Below are positions 1 to 9,460 of a DNA stretch of 64,000 nt, one piece after another. Under the pieces are notes generated by a model. The model worked only from the letters and a program-made list of their open reading frames with translations, ran no database searches and had not been told where the DNA came from. The DNA is taken from contig PMCA01000004.1 of NCBI GenBank assembly GCA_003153935.1, positions 23,757 to 87,756 of the forward strand, read 5' to 3'. Position 1 is the first letter of the stretch; each line of letters opens with the position of its first letter. A program made the position numbers and the translations under genes. The stretch is from Elusimicrobiota bacterium. GTDB lineage: Bacteria; CAYTYR01; UBA6262.

Positions 1-879
1 TGGGACCAGCGCCTTAATCCGCGTTTGGCCATGATTCATATAGATATCGATCCGGAGCAGATCGGTCGTAACTACCCGGTAACGATAGGCCTGGCGGGGG
101 ACGCCAAGGCCAGCCTGACCGAGATCCTGTACCAGATAAACCGCGACCTGAAATGGCTCACCTATACCCCGCGCCTGAACGCCAAGGATATATATTTCTT
201 CAAAAAGCAGTACCAGACTTTTATTAATGAAGAGAAAATGTACGCGGAGGATATTCCGCTGAAGCCGCAGAGATTGATCAAAGACCTGCGCGACAGCCTG
301 CCGATCGACGCTATCGTCTTCTGCGATATCGGCAACCACCTGGCCTGGGCGCTCCATTATTTTCAGACCTACCTACCGCAGACATTTTTCCATAATTTTG
401 ATTTCGGCGCCATGGGTTACGCCACCGCCGGGGCCATCGGTGGCAAGCTGGCGGCGCCTACCCGGCCGGTTATTTCCATAGTCGGCGACGGCTGTTTCAC
501 CATGAACGGGATGGAAGTGGCCACTGCCGTTAACTATAATATCCCGGTGATCTGGGTGATATTCAATGACGCCCGTTTAGGTATGGTCTATCACGGCCAG
601 CAGCTGCAATTCAAGGAAAGATACGTGGCTTCCTCGTTCCAGCGGGTGGACTTCGTTAAAGTGGCGGAAGGTCTGGGGGCGCAGGGAGTACGGGTGGAAA
701 GGCCGGGAGAACTGAAACAGATCATGCCCCAGATAATCGCCAGTAAGAAACCGACCGTCATTGATTGCCTGATAGACGCTGAGGAAATACCGCCGATCCA
801 GTCCAGAATACACGCGCTGAACCGTTTTTTCGGGCGCAACTCTTTAGGAGAGAAGCTAAATGCCAAAAAGGATATTTAA
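1..879 (+). CDS. Thiamine-diphosphate-dependent enzyme, acetolactate-synthase-like (5' truncated)
   Basis: The reading frame is open from the first base, so the N-terminus lies outside the window and only the C-terminal half is seen. The visible part begins in the middle domain (HIDIDPEQIGRNY, typical where acetolactate-synthase-like proteins bind a cofactor or FAD-like domain) and runs into the TPP-binding domain. The ThDP/Mg motif starts at GDGCF with the downstream Asn-Asp (FND) that normally completes it, and the DFGAMGYA stretch precedes it. By family knowledge such enzymes decarboxylate 2-oxoacids or join them; which substrate is used here cannot be told. It could be a catalytic ilvB-type subunit or a related oxoacid decarboxylase. 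It overlaps the following kinase by 20 bases, so the two are probably co-transcribed. Confidence 0.8.
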   Translation, partial: WDQRLNPRLAMIHIDIDPEQIGRNYPVTIGLAGDAKASLTEILYQINRDLKWLTYTPRLNAKDIYFFKKQYQTFINEEKMYAEDIPLKPQRLIKDLRDSLPIDAIVFCDIGNHLAWALHYFQTYLPQTFFHNFDFGAMGYATAGAIGGKLAAPTRPVISIVGDGCFTMNGMEVATAVNYNIPVIWVIFNDARLGMVYHGQQLQFKERYVASSFQRVDFVKVAEGLGAQGVRVERPGELKQIMPQIIASKKPTVIDCLIDAEEIPPIQSRIHALNRFFGRNSLGEKLNAKKDI

Positions 880-2518
880 CGGCAAATCGTTACTGGAGAA
901 AATCGTACTGGCGCTGAGCCCGGTCATGATCGCAGGCCTGGTGGTTCTGGGGTTGCTGACTTACGAGGTGGCCAAAAAGATATTGCTGCTGGCCTCCGGC
1001 AGCCTGTACCCGGCCGTGCCGCTTAAATTGCTGATAACCGCCCTGGTACTGGCGGGCTCGGGCGTGAGCATACTGGCCATATTCGCGGTAACCAACTTGC
1101 TGTTGAAACCGATCAAAGACCTGGTGCATAACCTGCAATTAATGCGGCAGGGGGAGTGGGAGCGCCGGCTGGAGATAACTTCACAGGACGAGATAGGTAA
1201 AGTAGCCGGCGTGCTTAATGAAATGTCGGCGGACCTTAAACGCTACCTGGAGGGCCTGAAGCAGAAAATAGACCATATTGCGGCCCTGCATGAACTGAGC
1301 GAGGCCAGCTCGAAACGACTGGATGAAGAGAAAATATTGCGCATCGCCTTATCGGCGGGGATCAAGGGGTTGGGCTTTGAACGGGGCGTGCTGTACCTGA
1401 TCAATGAAGAAGAGAAAATAATCGAGGGAAAATTCAGCGTCGGCATGACCGATTTCGTGAGTGAACGGGAGATTCAAAAACGCCTGGTGCCCCTGAACGG
1501 CGACGATATCCTGAACGCGGTGATCAGGAATAACCAATCCTACAATATTACCGATCCCGAGCATGACCGGCGCTGTAACCGGCAATTCATGTCCGAGACC
1601 AAGACCAAGGCTTTCTGCGTGGTGCCGATCCGCACCAGTGAAAAGGTCATCGGCGTTTTCTCAGTGGACAATTATTTCAGCCAGAAGTTGATCACCTATG
1701 AGCAGGTCGCTAACCTGGCTACTTTCGCCAATACGGCCGGCCTGGCCGTGGAAAACGTGCGGTTGTACAATGAACTGCAGGCCCGCTACGAAGAACTCAC
1801 GATCCTGGATAAATTAAAAGCTAATTTCATCGCTAATATCACCCATGAATTACGCACGCCGCTGACCCCGGTCAAGGGATATGTGGACGCTCTGGCGGAA
1901 AATACCATGGGACCTATGAGCGAGGATCAGCACAAAGCGTTGATAGTAGTGCAAAATAATGTGAACAAGATCATCAGCCGGGTCAACGCGCTGGTGGATT
2001 TCGCGCAACTGGAGCAAAGGGAGCTGAAAAGCGAGCTGCAGCCTTTTGACCTGGTGAGCATATTAAAAGGATGCGCCGATAAAGTTGAGGCCCAGGCCCG
2101 GGAAAAAGGATTGAAATTCTACCGCTTCCTGCCGGAAAACCTGGCGCCGGTAAACGGCGATCCGGAACAGATCGCCAAGGTGGTGGACAGCCTGCTGCAT
2201 AACGCGGTGAAATTCACTTTGGAGGGCTATATCGCTCTGAAAATAAACCAGAAAGAAGACAAGGCTTTGATCGAAATAACCGATACCGGCATCGGCATAG
2301 CGGGCGAGGAGATCGATAAGATATTCGAGAAGTTCTACCAGGTGGACGGGAGTACGGCACGCAAGCACGGCGGTATCGGGATCGGGCTGTCGCTGGTCAA
2401 GGGCATACTGGACGAGCACCGCGCCAATGTCGAGGTGCGTTCCAAGGTAGGAGAGGGCTCCACTTTTTCCTTCACTTTGCCACTGGCTCTGCCGCCCCGG
2501 GAAGAATCTGTGCAATAG
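860..2518 (+). CDS. Membrane sensor histidine kinase with HAMP and GAF domains
   Basis: 552 residues. Two hydrophobic segments (about 13-35 and 55-80) flank only a short loop, so there is little periplasmic sensor domain. They are followed by a HAMP linker (about 82-135) and a GAF domain (about 145-305). The HisKA box NITHELRTPLTP places the phospho-acceptor at about H329. The ATPase domain shows N-box (HNAVKFT), G1 (DTGIGI), F (FEKFYQVDG) and G2 (GIGIGLSLVKG) motifs. It should autophosphorylate in response to a cytoplasmic ligand sensed by GAF, or to a membrane cue. No response regulator is adjacent, so it is an orphan kinase. Its start lies inside the preceding gene, and a good Shine-Dalgarno (TAGGAGA) sits 8 bases ahead. 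Confidence 0.9.
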   Translation: MPKRIFNGKSLLEKIVLALSPVMIAGLVVLGLLTYEVAKKILLLASGSLYPAVPLKLLITALVLAGSGVSILAIFAVTNLLLKPIKDLVHNLQLMRQGEWERRLEITSQDEIGKVAGVLNEMSADLKRYLEGLKQKIDHIAALHELSEASSKRLDEEKILRIALSAGIKGLGFERGVLYLINEEEKIIEGKFSVGMTDFVSEREIQKRLVPLNGDDILNAVIRNNQSYNITDPEHDRRCNRQFMSETKTKAFCVVPIRTSEKVIGVFSVDNYFSQKLITYEQVANLATFANTAGLAVENVRLYNELQARYEELTILDKLKANFIANITHELRTPLTPVKGYVDALAENTMGPMSEDQHKALIVVQNNVNKIISRVNALVDFAQLEQRELKSELQPFDLVSILKGCADKVEAQAREKGLKFYRFLPENLAPVNGDPEQIAKVVDSLLHNAVKFTLEGYIALKINQKEDKALIEITDTGIGIAGEEIDKIFEKFYQVDGSTARKHGGIGIGLSLVKGILDEHRANVEVRSKVGEGSTFSFTLPLALPPREESVQ

Positions 2519-2561
2519 ATCACGAGTGTCTCGGATTGATTTCTTGGACTTAAAAAATCGC

Positions 2562-2590
2562 TTGACAAAACACGGGTTTAATGTTATTCT
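2562..2590 (+). promoter_or_regulatory. Strong sigma70-type promoter for a short transcript
   Basis: A perfect -35 TTGACA (2562-2567), 17-base spacer, and -10 TATTCT (2585-2590). Transcription would begin near 2597. The only thing downstream before an intrinsic terminator is about 80 bases with no open reading frame, so it appears to serve a small RNA or an attenuated leader. Confidence 0.7.
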
Positions 2591-2596
2591 TTGTTT

Positions 2597-2677
2597 GTGA
2601 AAATTTAATACGACATTTTATCTGCTCCCGGGAGGTCTCTCCGTGGCTTTCCTCCCAAAGGGAGCAGATTTTTTTTG
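2597..2677 (+). ncRNA. Putative small RNA or attenuated leader ending in an intrinsic terminator
   Basis: Starts at the inferred initiation point of the 2562-2590 promoter and ends at a strong terminator. The hairpin has an outer 10-bp perfect stem (2620-2629 with 2660-2669), an inner 6-bp stem (2630-2635 with 2651-2656), a three-A bulge at 2657-2659, a 15-base loop, and a T-run at 2669-2676. The 5' part (2597-2619) is A/T-rich and unstructured, the pattern of a trans-acting small RNA. No start codon with a Shine-Dalgarno is present. The next gene has its own promoter 23 bases beyond the terminator, which argues for an independent RNA rather than a leader. I recognise no known RNA family. Confidence 0.5.
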
Positions 2678-2699
2678 TCCTGAAAAGAACGTAAAAACC

Positions 2700-2728
2700 T
2701 TGCAAAATTTTAGCTAACGATGTAAAAT
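2700..2728 (+). promoter_or_regulatory. Promoter of the GH57-like gene
   Basis: -35 TTGCAA (2700-2705), 17-base spacer, -10 TAAAAT (2723-2728). The start would be near 2735, giving a leader of about 21 bases that holds the Shine-Dalgarno GTGAGGT ahead of the ATG at 2756. Confidence 0.6.
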
Positions 2729-2755
2729 AGATAGACTAAAATCTGGTGAGGTAAA

Positions 2756-4573
2756 ATGAAGACTGTTAACGTCATCCTGGGCTTTCATGCCCATGAGCCC
2801 AACCGGGAACTGGGTAACCAGATCCTGCAGGAAGCCAGCGACCCGGATATTAAAAGAGGCTTGCCTTTCGATAATCCCCTGGCCAAGAACGCGCCTTCAG
2901 TCCGGGATACGTTCCTGGCTCTGATCCAGTTGGCCAAGAATTTTAACGTGCCCATCTGCCTGGCCGCTTCCAATGAGATCCTCCTGCAATTGCGTAATAT
3001 CGCGCCGGAAACTTTTACCAAATTGCGCGAAGCCTACCAGGAACGTTCACTTTACCCCATCTTAAACTTTGCTTACGAAGCTCATGTGCTTTTCACCAGC
3101 CCGGAAGAAGTGCAGGATGAACTGCGGCTGAACACTGAGTTTCTGGAGGACGTGTGCGAGGTTTCCCTGGCCAAGTACGTCAAGCATAAAGGTGCTTTCC
3201 CGCCGGAGTGCTCCATAGATGGCAAGAAGATCAACTCCTTTACCCAGGCCGGGATCGAATTCATCATCGCGCCCCACCTGAAAGACCAATTCATCAATTA
3301 CACCTTAACGCCTCCTGTAGATGTGGACTTTTCCCCGTTGCAACTGGAAAACGGGGTGGTCGTATTCCCGCGCCACCATACTGTCTCGGAAGGTTTATGG
3401 CAGGTCCTGACCCGGCTTAAGCCCAAATGGGCGATGCAGCAGGGCTACCTGCTCGGGGAGTATCCGGTATTTTCCCAGGAATACAGTAGCGGGCAATATC
3501 TTAAATTTCCCATAAGCCTGCAGGAAGCCATAGACGAGTACACCGCTATCCTGAAACAAGTGGTGACGGATGCCCCGGACAACGGGGTGATACTGTCCAT
3601 GCAAAAACTGGATATGATGGATTTCGGGGAATGGGCGCTGGGTATTATCGGCGCCGCCTGGCAGAATATCATCGCGGAGAATATCGCCCAGGTGCGGTTC
3701 GTGACTCCGGATACCATAATCGACGAACGGAGCAAAGCCAGTTTCTCCCGGTTGAAATTTGATGAGGTCTGCTGGTACCCTGAGAACCGAGTGATCATTA
3801 ATATCGACGGGCAGTACCCGCCCCTGGGGGTGGCTGAGTATAACGGTTACAAAGTGGGCGATAAGCTGTGGAAAAAATGGCCGTTCATTTTTTGGGAGCC
3901 GGGCCGGCAGCTGACCACCATTTTACAGTCGCTGCTAAACTCTTTTGGTCACCGGACCACTTTGCGGATCAAGGTCCGGGAAATGATGCAGCAAAACCTG
4001 ATGAACATCGATGTCGGCGAGCAGTGCGCCCTGAACCTGCGCCAGATCAAGCGGGCCAGCAATTGGGTGGCTAATATCGATGAGGAACCGTTGCGAGAGA
4101 CTTTTCTGCATGCTTATTTTATAGTCAAGAGATTATCCCAGTTCAATCTACTGCCCGAGCGTTTCCAGAAGATATCCGAAGAAACCCTGGTCAGCATGGA
4201 CAGCACCCTGGAGATCATCCTGGGCCAGCGCATTAATGTTCTGCTTACTAATATTAAGAAGATGGAACAAGCCAAAATGGTCGGCTATCCGTTGGCTTAT
4301 ACCTACCTCAATGGCGCCAACGTCTGGAAAGATAAAGCTTCCTTCTCTTTGCGCAGCGTCCAGAACCTGAATCGGGCGGGAAAGAATACCAAGGACCTTT
4401 TAATCGCCTTAGCCGAATGCCTGAAGTTCATTTTCCTCAGTCTGGACGGTATCCGGCACGCCACCAAGGACCTGCCGGAAAAAGAGTATGTCTACGCGGA
4501 AATATATAAGCAGCTGTATAAAACCTTTCCTCCCAAGATGCTGACATCGCTGGAGATGATGTTGTTCAAGTAG
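2756..4573 (+). CDS. GH57-like glycoside hydrolase / alpha-glucan enzyme
   Basis: 605 residues, no signal peptide, so cytoplasmic. The opening VNVILGFHAHEPNREL matches the first conserved region of family GH57 (usually H-x-H-Q-P near the N-terminus). GAFPPECSI at about 146-154 resembles the third region, which holds the catalytic Glu. KLDMMDFGEW near 285-293 resembles the fourth region with the catalytic Asp. These residues suggest a (beta/alpha)7-barrel enzyme acting on alpha-glucans, such as an amylase or branching-type enzyme; the true substrate is unknown. The second region is not obvious and HAHEP departs from HQHQP, so a non-hydrolytic relative is possible. It is followed after 39 bases by a HEAT-repeat gene, probably in one operon. 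Confidence 0.65.
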   Translation: MKTVNVILGFHAHEPNRELGNQILQEASDPDIKRGLPFDNPLAKNAPSVRDTFLALIQLAKNFNVPICLAASNEILLQLRNIAPETFTKLREAYQERSLYPILNFAYEAHVLFTSPEEVQDELRLNTEFLEDVCEVSLAKYVKHKGAFPPECSIDGKKINSFTQAGIEFIIAPHLKDQFINYTLTPPVDVDFSPLQLENGVVVFPRHHTVSEGLWQVLTRLKPKWAMQQGYLLGEYPVFSQEYSSGQYLKFPISLQEAIDEYTAILKQVVTDAPDNGVILSMQKLDMMDFGEWALGIIGAAWQNIIAENIAQVRFVTPDTIIDERSKASFSRLKFDEVCWYPENRVIINIDGQYPPLGVAEYNGYKVGDKLWKKWPFIFWEPGRQLTTILQSLLNSFGHRTTLRIKVREMMQQNLMNIDVGEQCALNLRQIKRASNWVANIDEEPLRETFLHAYFIVKRLSQFNLLPERFQKISEETLVSMDSTLEIILGQRINVLLTNIKKMEQAKMVGYPLAYTYLNGANVWKDKASFSLRSVQNLNRAGKNTKDLLIALAECLKFIFLSLDGIRHATKDLPEKEYVYAEIYKQLYKTFPPKMLTSLEMMLFK

Positions 4574-4612
4574 TTACATCTGACAGCTTGATTTTAGATG
4601 AGGACACCACGT

Positions 4613-6784
4613 ATGAATCCAGATAAGGCCCCGTCTTTTTCTCTGGGAGCGGTTAGTGATCTTTTAATAAGTCTGCAAGCCACCCTAAAGTTCAGCCGTC
4701 TTTATCCGCTGCAACATCCACTACTGACCGGAGCCGTGAACCGGCTAAAAGATAACATCAACAAATTCTTTTCCGCTAATTCCATCCTGCGCCTGCGCCT
4801 GAAACGTCAGCAAATCTATACCAGCGGGAAACTGCTCAACCGCGGTGATGAATTGCTGGAGACCCTGGCCCTGGCCATCTACCGGCTGGGTATCCGCGAA
4901 CTGAGTTTTTACCAGGGGGTGAGCGAAGAGGATCTGCTGAAATTCATCGTGGTAGTCAATATGGACGCCAACCTGCTGGTGGAAAAGGGCGGGATCGAGA
5001 ATATTTGGGAAGGCAATAAATTTGATTATATAAAGATAAACGAGACGCTACACCAGGAAGTTTTCCGGATCGGGGCGTGGGGCCAGGTCCAGAGAGAGGC
5101 CCAGCCTGCGAATTCCAAACTGGGAGAAGTGGTCTTGCTGGCCGACTTCCTGGGCGGACAGGAAAAAAATCTGGCCCGGGATGGCTATAAGTTGTTAGGG
5201 GAATTACTGGCCAACCCGGAGAACATGGCCGGCATGCTGCAGGCCCTGGCTCGCAGCGAGCTGAACGATAAGGGCGGCCAGGAGGCCGTACCGGAGGAAC
5301 TGGTACAGGAATACGTGATCAGGGCTTTTGGCAAGCTGGTTAACCTGATCCAGCAGCAACCCGCGGAACAGAAGAAGAATTTCTATCACCAGTTGGCGGC
5401 CAGCACGCAGCATTTCGCGCCCGGATTGAAAAATAAATTATTAAAAGAAATAGGTAATGAAGCACTGAAAAACGAGGCCAGTGGAGAGCTGCTGGCGGAG
5501 TTACCATCCCGCGAATTAAATACTATATTACAGGAAAAGCAGGCCTCCGGCTCCAAGGAAGAAGACATGCTGGCCATTATTTCCCGGTTGCCGGTGTCTA
5601 ATAAGGCCAAGAATGAACTATTGAGCCAGTTGAACATCGGCACACAATTCGTAATTCCTGAACAAGTTAAACCGGAGGAGCCGGAAAAAACGGAGCAAGT
5701 GGCGCTCAGCCCGTTGGAATTGGCGGAGATCCATTATCAGCTGCCTCCGAATATCAGCAATATCCTGGCCGAGCTAAGTTCTTACAACGAAGGGGAACTG
5801 AAAGAAATTGAGAAACTCATCCGTTCTACGGAAAAAAATGAGGTGGAAGAGACCGTTTTCGCGGTACTGAGCGAATTAATGAACCAGGAAACCGAAGAAA
5901 ACAAATTCCAGCGGTTGGCTGGAGGCATCGAGAGAAGGGTGCGGCGGTACCTGGATGCCGATGTTTATGACTGGCCCGTGGCTTACCTGCAAAAGATCAG
6001 GGACCGCAGCCAGGATACCACCGGTCCCGCCGCGGTACGTAATTGCCTGCAGGAAATGATGGTGCACCTGGGTGAAAAAGAGATCATCCAAAAACTGCTG
6101 GACAGCATCAGGAAACTGGATAAAGACGAAGCCGGCTACGCCATGATCACCAATTATTTATTTATTTTGCCGGGAGAAAGCGTGCCTCATCTAGTGGACG
6201 CGTTGGCGGTAGAAGAATTACTGGCCATTCGCCGTCTGCTCTGCCAGATCCTCAGTGAAGTAGGTAAGCAGGGCCTGGGTTACTTATGGGAAAAACTGGA
6301 AGATCCTGACTGGCACCTGGTGCGCAATATAACTATGATACTGGGCATGATCAACGACGAAAGAAGTTTCACGCCCCTGGTTAATCTGCTTAAACATGAT
6401 AATATGCGGGTCAGGATGGAAGTGATCAAAAGCCTGGGATCCAGCGGCAACCCCCGGGTCCTGGAATGGCTGCTGCTGGGCCTGAAAGACAAAAATATGC
6501 AGGTACGGCAACATACCGTGGAATGGCTGGGTAACCTGCAGGACAAGAGAGCCATACCTACTTTAGTCAGACTGGTAAAAGAACGCGATCTGTTCGGCGT
6601 GCACACCGCCCTGAAAAAGGAAGCGATCATGGCGTTGGGGGTATTGCGGGCGCAGGAAGCCAAACCTCTCCTGGAAAAAATGACGAAAAAGAGCTGGCTG
6701 GATTTCATCCGTTCCCGCCAGTCGTTGCGTGACGAAGCCAAAAAATCCCTGGAATTGATCCTGGGGGCAAAAAAACATGACTGA
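4613..6784 (+). CDS. HEAT-repeat protein with a recurring N-terminal domain
   Basis: I place the start at 4613 because AGGA (4601-4604) lies 8 bases ahead; an in-frame ATG at 4598 lacks a ribosome site. The product has 723 residues and no signal or membrane segment. Residues about 15-150 form a domain with the pattern LYPLQHPLL, a long amphipathic helix, then GVSEEDLLKF. The same domain opens the proteins at 6777 and 63282. The middle is helical and charged. Residues about 560-700 carry HEAT/Armadillo repeats (units such as DERSFTPLVNLL and DKRAIPTLVRLV), which usually bind proteins. The gene overlaps the HD-GYP gene by 8 bases, so the two proteins are likely partners, perhaps as a scaffold for a signalling phosphodiesterase. 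Exact function is unknown. Confidence 0.8.
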   Translation: MNPDKAPSFSLGAVSDLLISLQATLKFSRLYPLQHPLLTGAVNRLKDNINKFFSANSILRLRLKRQQIYTSGKLLNRGDELLETLALAIYRLGIRELSFYQGVSEEDLLKFIVVVNMDANLLVEKGGIENIWEGNKFDYIKINETLHQEVFRIGAWGQVQREAQPANSKLGEVVLLADFLGGQEKNLARDGYKLLGELLANPENMAGMLQALARSELNDKGGQEAVPEELVQEYVIRAFGKLVNLIQQQPAEQKKNFYHQLAASTQHFAPGLKNKLLKEIGNEALKNEASGELLAELPSRELNTILQEKQASGSKEEDMLAIISRLPVSNKAKNELLSQLNIGTQFVIPEQVKPEEPEKTEQVALSPLELAEIHYQLPPNISNILAELSSYNEGELKEIEKLIRSTEKNEVEETVFAVLSELMNQETEENKFQRLAGGIERRVRRYLDADVYDWPVAYLQKIRDRSQDTTGPAAVRNCLQEMMVHLGEKEIIQKLLDSIRKLDKDEAGYAMITNYLFILPGESVPHLVDALAVEELLAIRRLLCQILSEVGKQGLGYLWEKLEDPDWHLVRNITMILGMINDERSFTPLVNLLKHDNMRVRMEVIKSLGSSGNPRVLEWLLLGLKDKNMQVRQHTVEWLGNLQDKRAIPTLVRLVKERDLFGVHTALKKEAIMALGVLRAQEAKPLLEKMTKKSWLDFIRSRQSLRDEAKKSLELILGAKKHD

Positions 6785-8246
6785 AAAGAACCTGTCATTT
6801 TTTATTAACCAAAATATCTATTCCCTGGCCCATCGCCTGATTAAACAGCTGCCGGCGGCTCTCAAGAGCGCCCAGCTCTACCCGCTGGACCATCCATATT
6901 TTACTCATTCCCTGCAGCTAGTGCAGGGCAGCCTGGAGAGCCTGTTCAAATACCGGCCGGAGGTTACCTTCAGCCTGGTGGAAAACGAGCTTTATTTCGG
7001 CGATATGGCCCTCGTCGAAGACGGCCTGAACCAGCGGCAGTTCATCAGCGAGTTCGAATCACGTAAGATCAACAACCTGACGTTCATGGCCGGCGTGACC
7101 CGCGAAGAGCTGATGGGTTTTTTCCAGCTCATGAGCAAGGAGGTCGACATCCCCCTTACCGGCGCGGAACTGGCCGATAAATTCAAGGAGTTGCATATTA
7201 CCCACATCCTAGTGGGGGAGGTGGTGCTGTCCACGGTCAGTACCGACCAGGCAAATAGCAGCGGATTTAGTATGGGCGGGGCCAAGCCGCAATTCAGCAG
7301 CATTGAACAGAACAAGGCCAAGGGGGTTTTCTTCGGCAGCATTAACGTCATCAAGAAGATCATGGATGAGACGGAGAATGACCGTGAATTCACCCTGGGT
7401 CAGGTCAAAGACATAGTCGGTGAGATGGTCGGCACAGTGGTTAAGGAAGAAAAATACCTGCTGGGCCTGACCACCATCAAAAATTATGACGAATATACAT
7501 ATAATCATTCGGTAAACGTTGCGATCCTGGCCCTTTATCTCGGTAAACTGCTGGGGCTGTCAGGTGGCCAGCTGCAGGTGCTCGGCGAAGCCGCTATGCT
7601 GCATGACGTGGGCAAAGTTAAAATACCCAAAGCCATACTGAACAAGATCGGTGTCCTGACGCCGGAGGAATGGCAGGTAATGGAACGGCATACAGTAGAG
7701 GGCGCGGAAATTCTCAGCCAGATCAGCGGCATTAACGACCTGAGCATCAGCGTGGCCCTGGAGCATCACCTGCATTTTGACTTGAGCGGCTACCCCAAAG
7801 TAACGGAACTCACGGCGGCCAGCGCTTTCAGCCGCCTGGTAACCATCTGTGATGTTTATGACGCGGCCACCAGCCTGCGGGTTTATCACGCCCCAGTCTT
7901 GGGGGCTAAGATCATTGCCTTGATCATCGGTAAAAAAGGGAGTTTTTTCGATCCGGTGCTGGCCAAGGCGTTCGTCCAGATGATGGGAGTTTACCCGGTG
8001 GGCAGCCTGGTCAGGCTGGATAGCGGGGGATTGGCGGTGGTGCAATCCAATAATCTCAAAAATATTCTGCGGCCCCGGGTGGTATTAGTGGAAGAAACCG
8101 AGAAGGCGGGCACGCTGCAAATGGCCGATCTGGACGAGATCGATAAAAAATCCATGACTTTCAAGTATTCCGTGAAGGAAGTGTTATCACCGGAAGCTTT
8201 CAATTTCGACGTTACCAAATATTTTAACAAAGAGAGCGGGGCGTAA
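6777..8246 (+). CDS. HD-GYP domain protein (putative cyclic-dinucleotide phosphodiesterase)
   Basis: 489 residues, soluble. Residues about 15-150 are the same unnamed domain seen at 4613 and 63282 (LYPLDHPYF and later GVTREELMGFF). A C-terminal HD-GYP domain follows: HSVNVAILALYLG, the HD pair in MLHDVGKVKIP near residue 274, and HHLHFDLSGYP near 329, which matches the family's HHE-x-x-D-G-x-GYP motif with some change. HD-GYP proteins usually hydrolyse cyclic di-GMP or related molecules using two or three metal ions. The replacement of the usual E and D-G by L and D-L-S may alter activity. It sits between two HEAT-repeat genes with overlaps at both ends, so all three are translationally coupled. 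Confidence 0.85.
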   Translation: MTEKNLSFFINQNIYSLAHRLIKQLPAALKSAQLYPLDHPYFTHSLQLVQGSLESLFKYRPEVTFSLVENELYFGDMALVEDGLNQRQFISEFESRKINNLTFMAGVTREELMGFFQLMSKEVDIPLTGAELADKFKELHITHILVGEVVLSTVSTDQANSSGFSMGGAKPQFSSIEQNKAKGVFFGSINVIKKIMDETENDREFTLGQVKDIVGEMVGTVVKEEKYLLGLTTIKNYDEYTYNHSVNVAILALYLGKLLGLSGGQLQVLGEAAMLHDVGKVKIPKAILNKIGVLTPEEWQVMERHTVEGAEILSQISGINDLSISVALEHHLHFDLSGYPKVTELTAASAFSRLVTICDVYDAATSLRVYHAPVLGAKIIALIIGKKGSFFDPVLAKAFVQMMGVYPVGSLVRLDSGGLAVVQSNNLKNILRPRVVLVEETEKAGTLQMADLDEIDKKSMTFKYSVKEVLSPEAFNFDVTKYFNKESGA

Positions 8247-9460
8247 TGAAGAGAAAAATAGAGACCATAATTTTGATCATGCTCAGTTTGGTTTGGCTGG
8301 TGGCCTTGAAAGAGATACCGCGCGGTAATGAATACCTGAAACTATCGATCGCCGTTGAAAAAAAGATCTACCAGGCAGGGGAACCGATTACTATCCGATT
8401 CCAGTTCAAGAACATAGCCAAGCAACCGGTGGACCTGAATAATTTACAATGGGAAAACGGCGGGGAGATTTTATACTCCATAATCGCTCATAATGAACAG
8501 GGAGAGGTCCTCGCGCCCCTGGCTAAGTGTTGTCTCCGGCAAGCACCCGGCCCGGATGAAATCCAGGAGATCGGGCCAGATGATACTTTCACCCGGGAAA
8601 TTGAACTGAGTAAGGTATTTTCGGAACTGGGTCCGGGCAACTATGAATTGAACGGCATCTATCGCAATTACAAATATAACCGGCCTCTGGATAACAAGAT
8701 CTGGGTGGGGGAAATATACAGTAATTCGCTCAAGATCACGATCAAACGCCTGGGTCAGGACGAACTGGATATAGCGCTGTCTAACCTGGCGCCTGGCCGG
8801 AACACAGATGATCAATTAAAAGCTATGCGGATACTGGCCCTGCACCAGGACGGTCGTGCTATACCCATGTTGAAAAGGATAGCCATGCAGGATGCCAATC
8901 CCAATGCCGGAGAAGCCATCCGGTCGCTGGGATTGACGGGGGAAGAAGCGATCGGCGCCTTGTATTTCCTGATGTCTAACCTGGACAAAAGTCACTGGCC
9001 GGAAATAATTTATGCGCTGGGACTGACCCATAGCCCCAAAGCGCTGGACTACCTGGTGCCGCTGTTACCGACCAAGCAGGAAGAAAATATCAGCGCCTGG
9101 GCCTTAAAAGCGCTGGCAAATATTAAGGACCCGCAAGTGCCGGGACTGCTCATCAGCAAATTAAAGGATCCGCGTGAGACTATCCGCCAGATCGCGGTGG
9201 AATGCCTGGGTAAGAGCCGGGATCCGCAAGCCGTGCCCGTATTACAGGCTATGCTCGAACAGGAATTCCGGGCGAATGTGCGCCGCCAGGTAGCTAAAGC
9301 CCTCTATTTCCTGACGGGAGAGATCTACGCTTACAAGGATTTCCAGGATAAGATCGCCGCCTTTGACCCGGAGAAAGATCTCACCACAGAGGAGAAAGAC
9401 GCAGCCAATGACTATCTTGTCCGATCTCGTCGGCCAGTCAAGTCTGATACGGAAGAATAA
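8246..9460 (+). CDS. Exported or membrane-anchored protein with Ig-like and HEAT domains
   Basis: 404 residues. It begins with a hydrophobic helix (about 7-21) without a clear cleavage site, so it may be an N-terminal anchor facing the periplasm. Residues about 30-165 look like a beta-sandwich (KKIYQAGEPITIRFQFKN), as in BsuPI or Ig-like modules. Residues about 180-350 carry HEAT repeats (for example DGRAIPMLKRIA and SRDPQAVPVLQAML). The start ATG overlaps the stop of the HD-GYP gene (TAATG). It is likely a binding protein in the same pathway as its two upstream neighbours; no catalytic motif is visible. Confidence 0.75.
   Translation: MKRKIETIILIMLSLVWLVALKEIPRGNEYLKLSIAVEKKIYQAGEPITIRFQFKNIAKQPVDLNNLQWENGGEILYSIIAHNEQGEVLAPLAKCCLRQAPGPDEIQEIGPDDTFTREIELSKVFSELGPGNYELNGIYRNYKYNRPLDNKIWVGEIYSNSLKITIKRLGQDELDIALSNLAPGRNTDDQLKAMRILALHQDGRAIPMLKRIAMQDANPNAGEAIRSLGLTGEEAIGALYFLMSNLDKSHWPEIIYALGLTHSPKALDYLVPLLPTKQEENISAWALKALANIKDPQVPGLLISKLKDPRETIRQIAVECLGKSRDPQAVPVLQAMLEQEFRANVRRQVAKALYFLTGEIYAYKDFQDKIAAFDPEKDLTTEEKDAANDYLVRSRRPVKSDTEE

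Noticed and set aside
577-866. Minus-strand open frames under the first gene and similar overlaps throughout
   Set aside because: They are shadows of well-recognised genes, without ribosome sites or known folds.
9363-9407. Upstream start for the acyl-CoA ligase
   Set aside because: It adds 15 residues unlike the family and lies deep in the preceding gene; the ATG at 9408 has a ribosome site.
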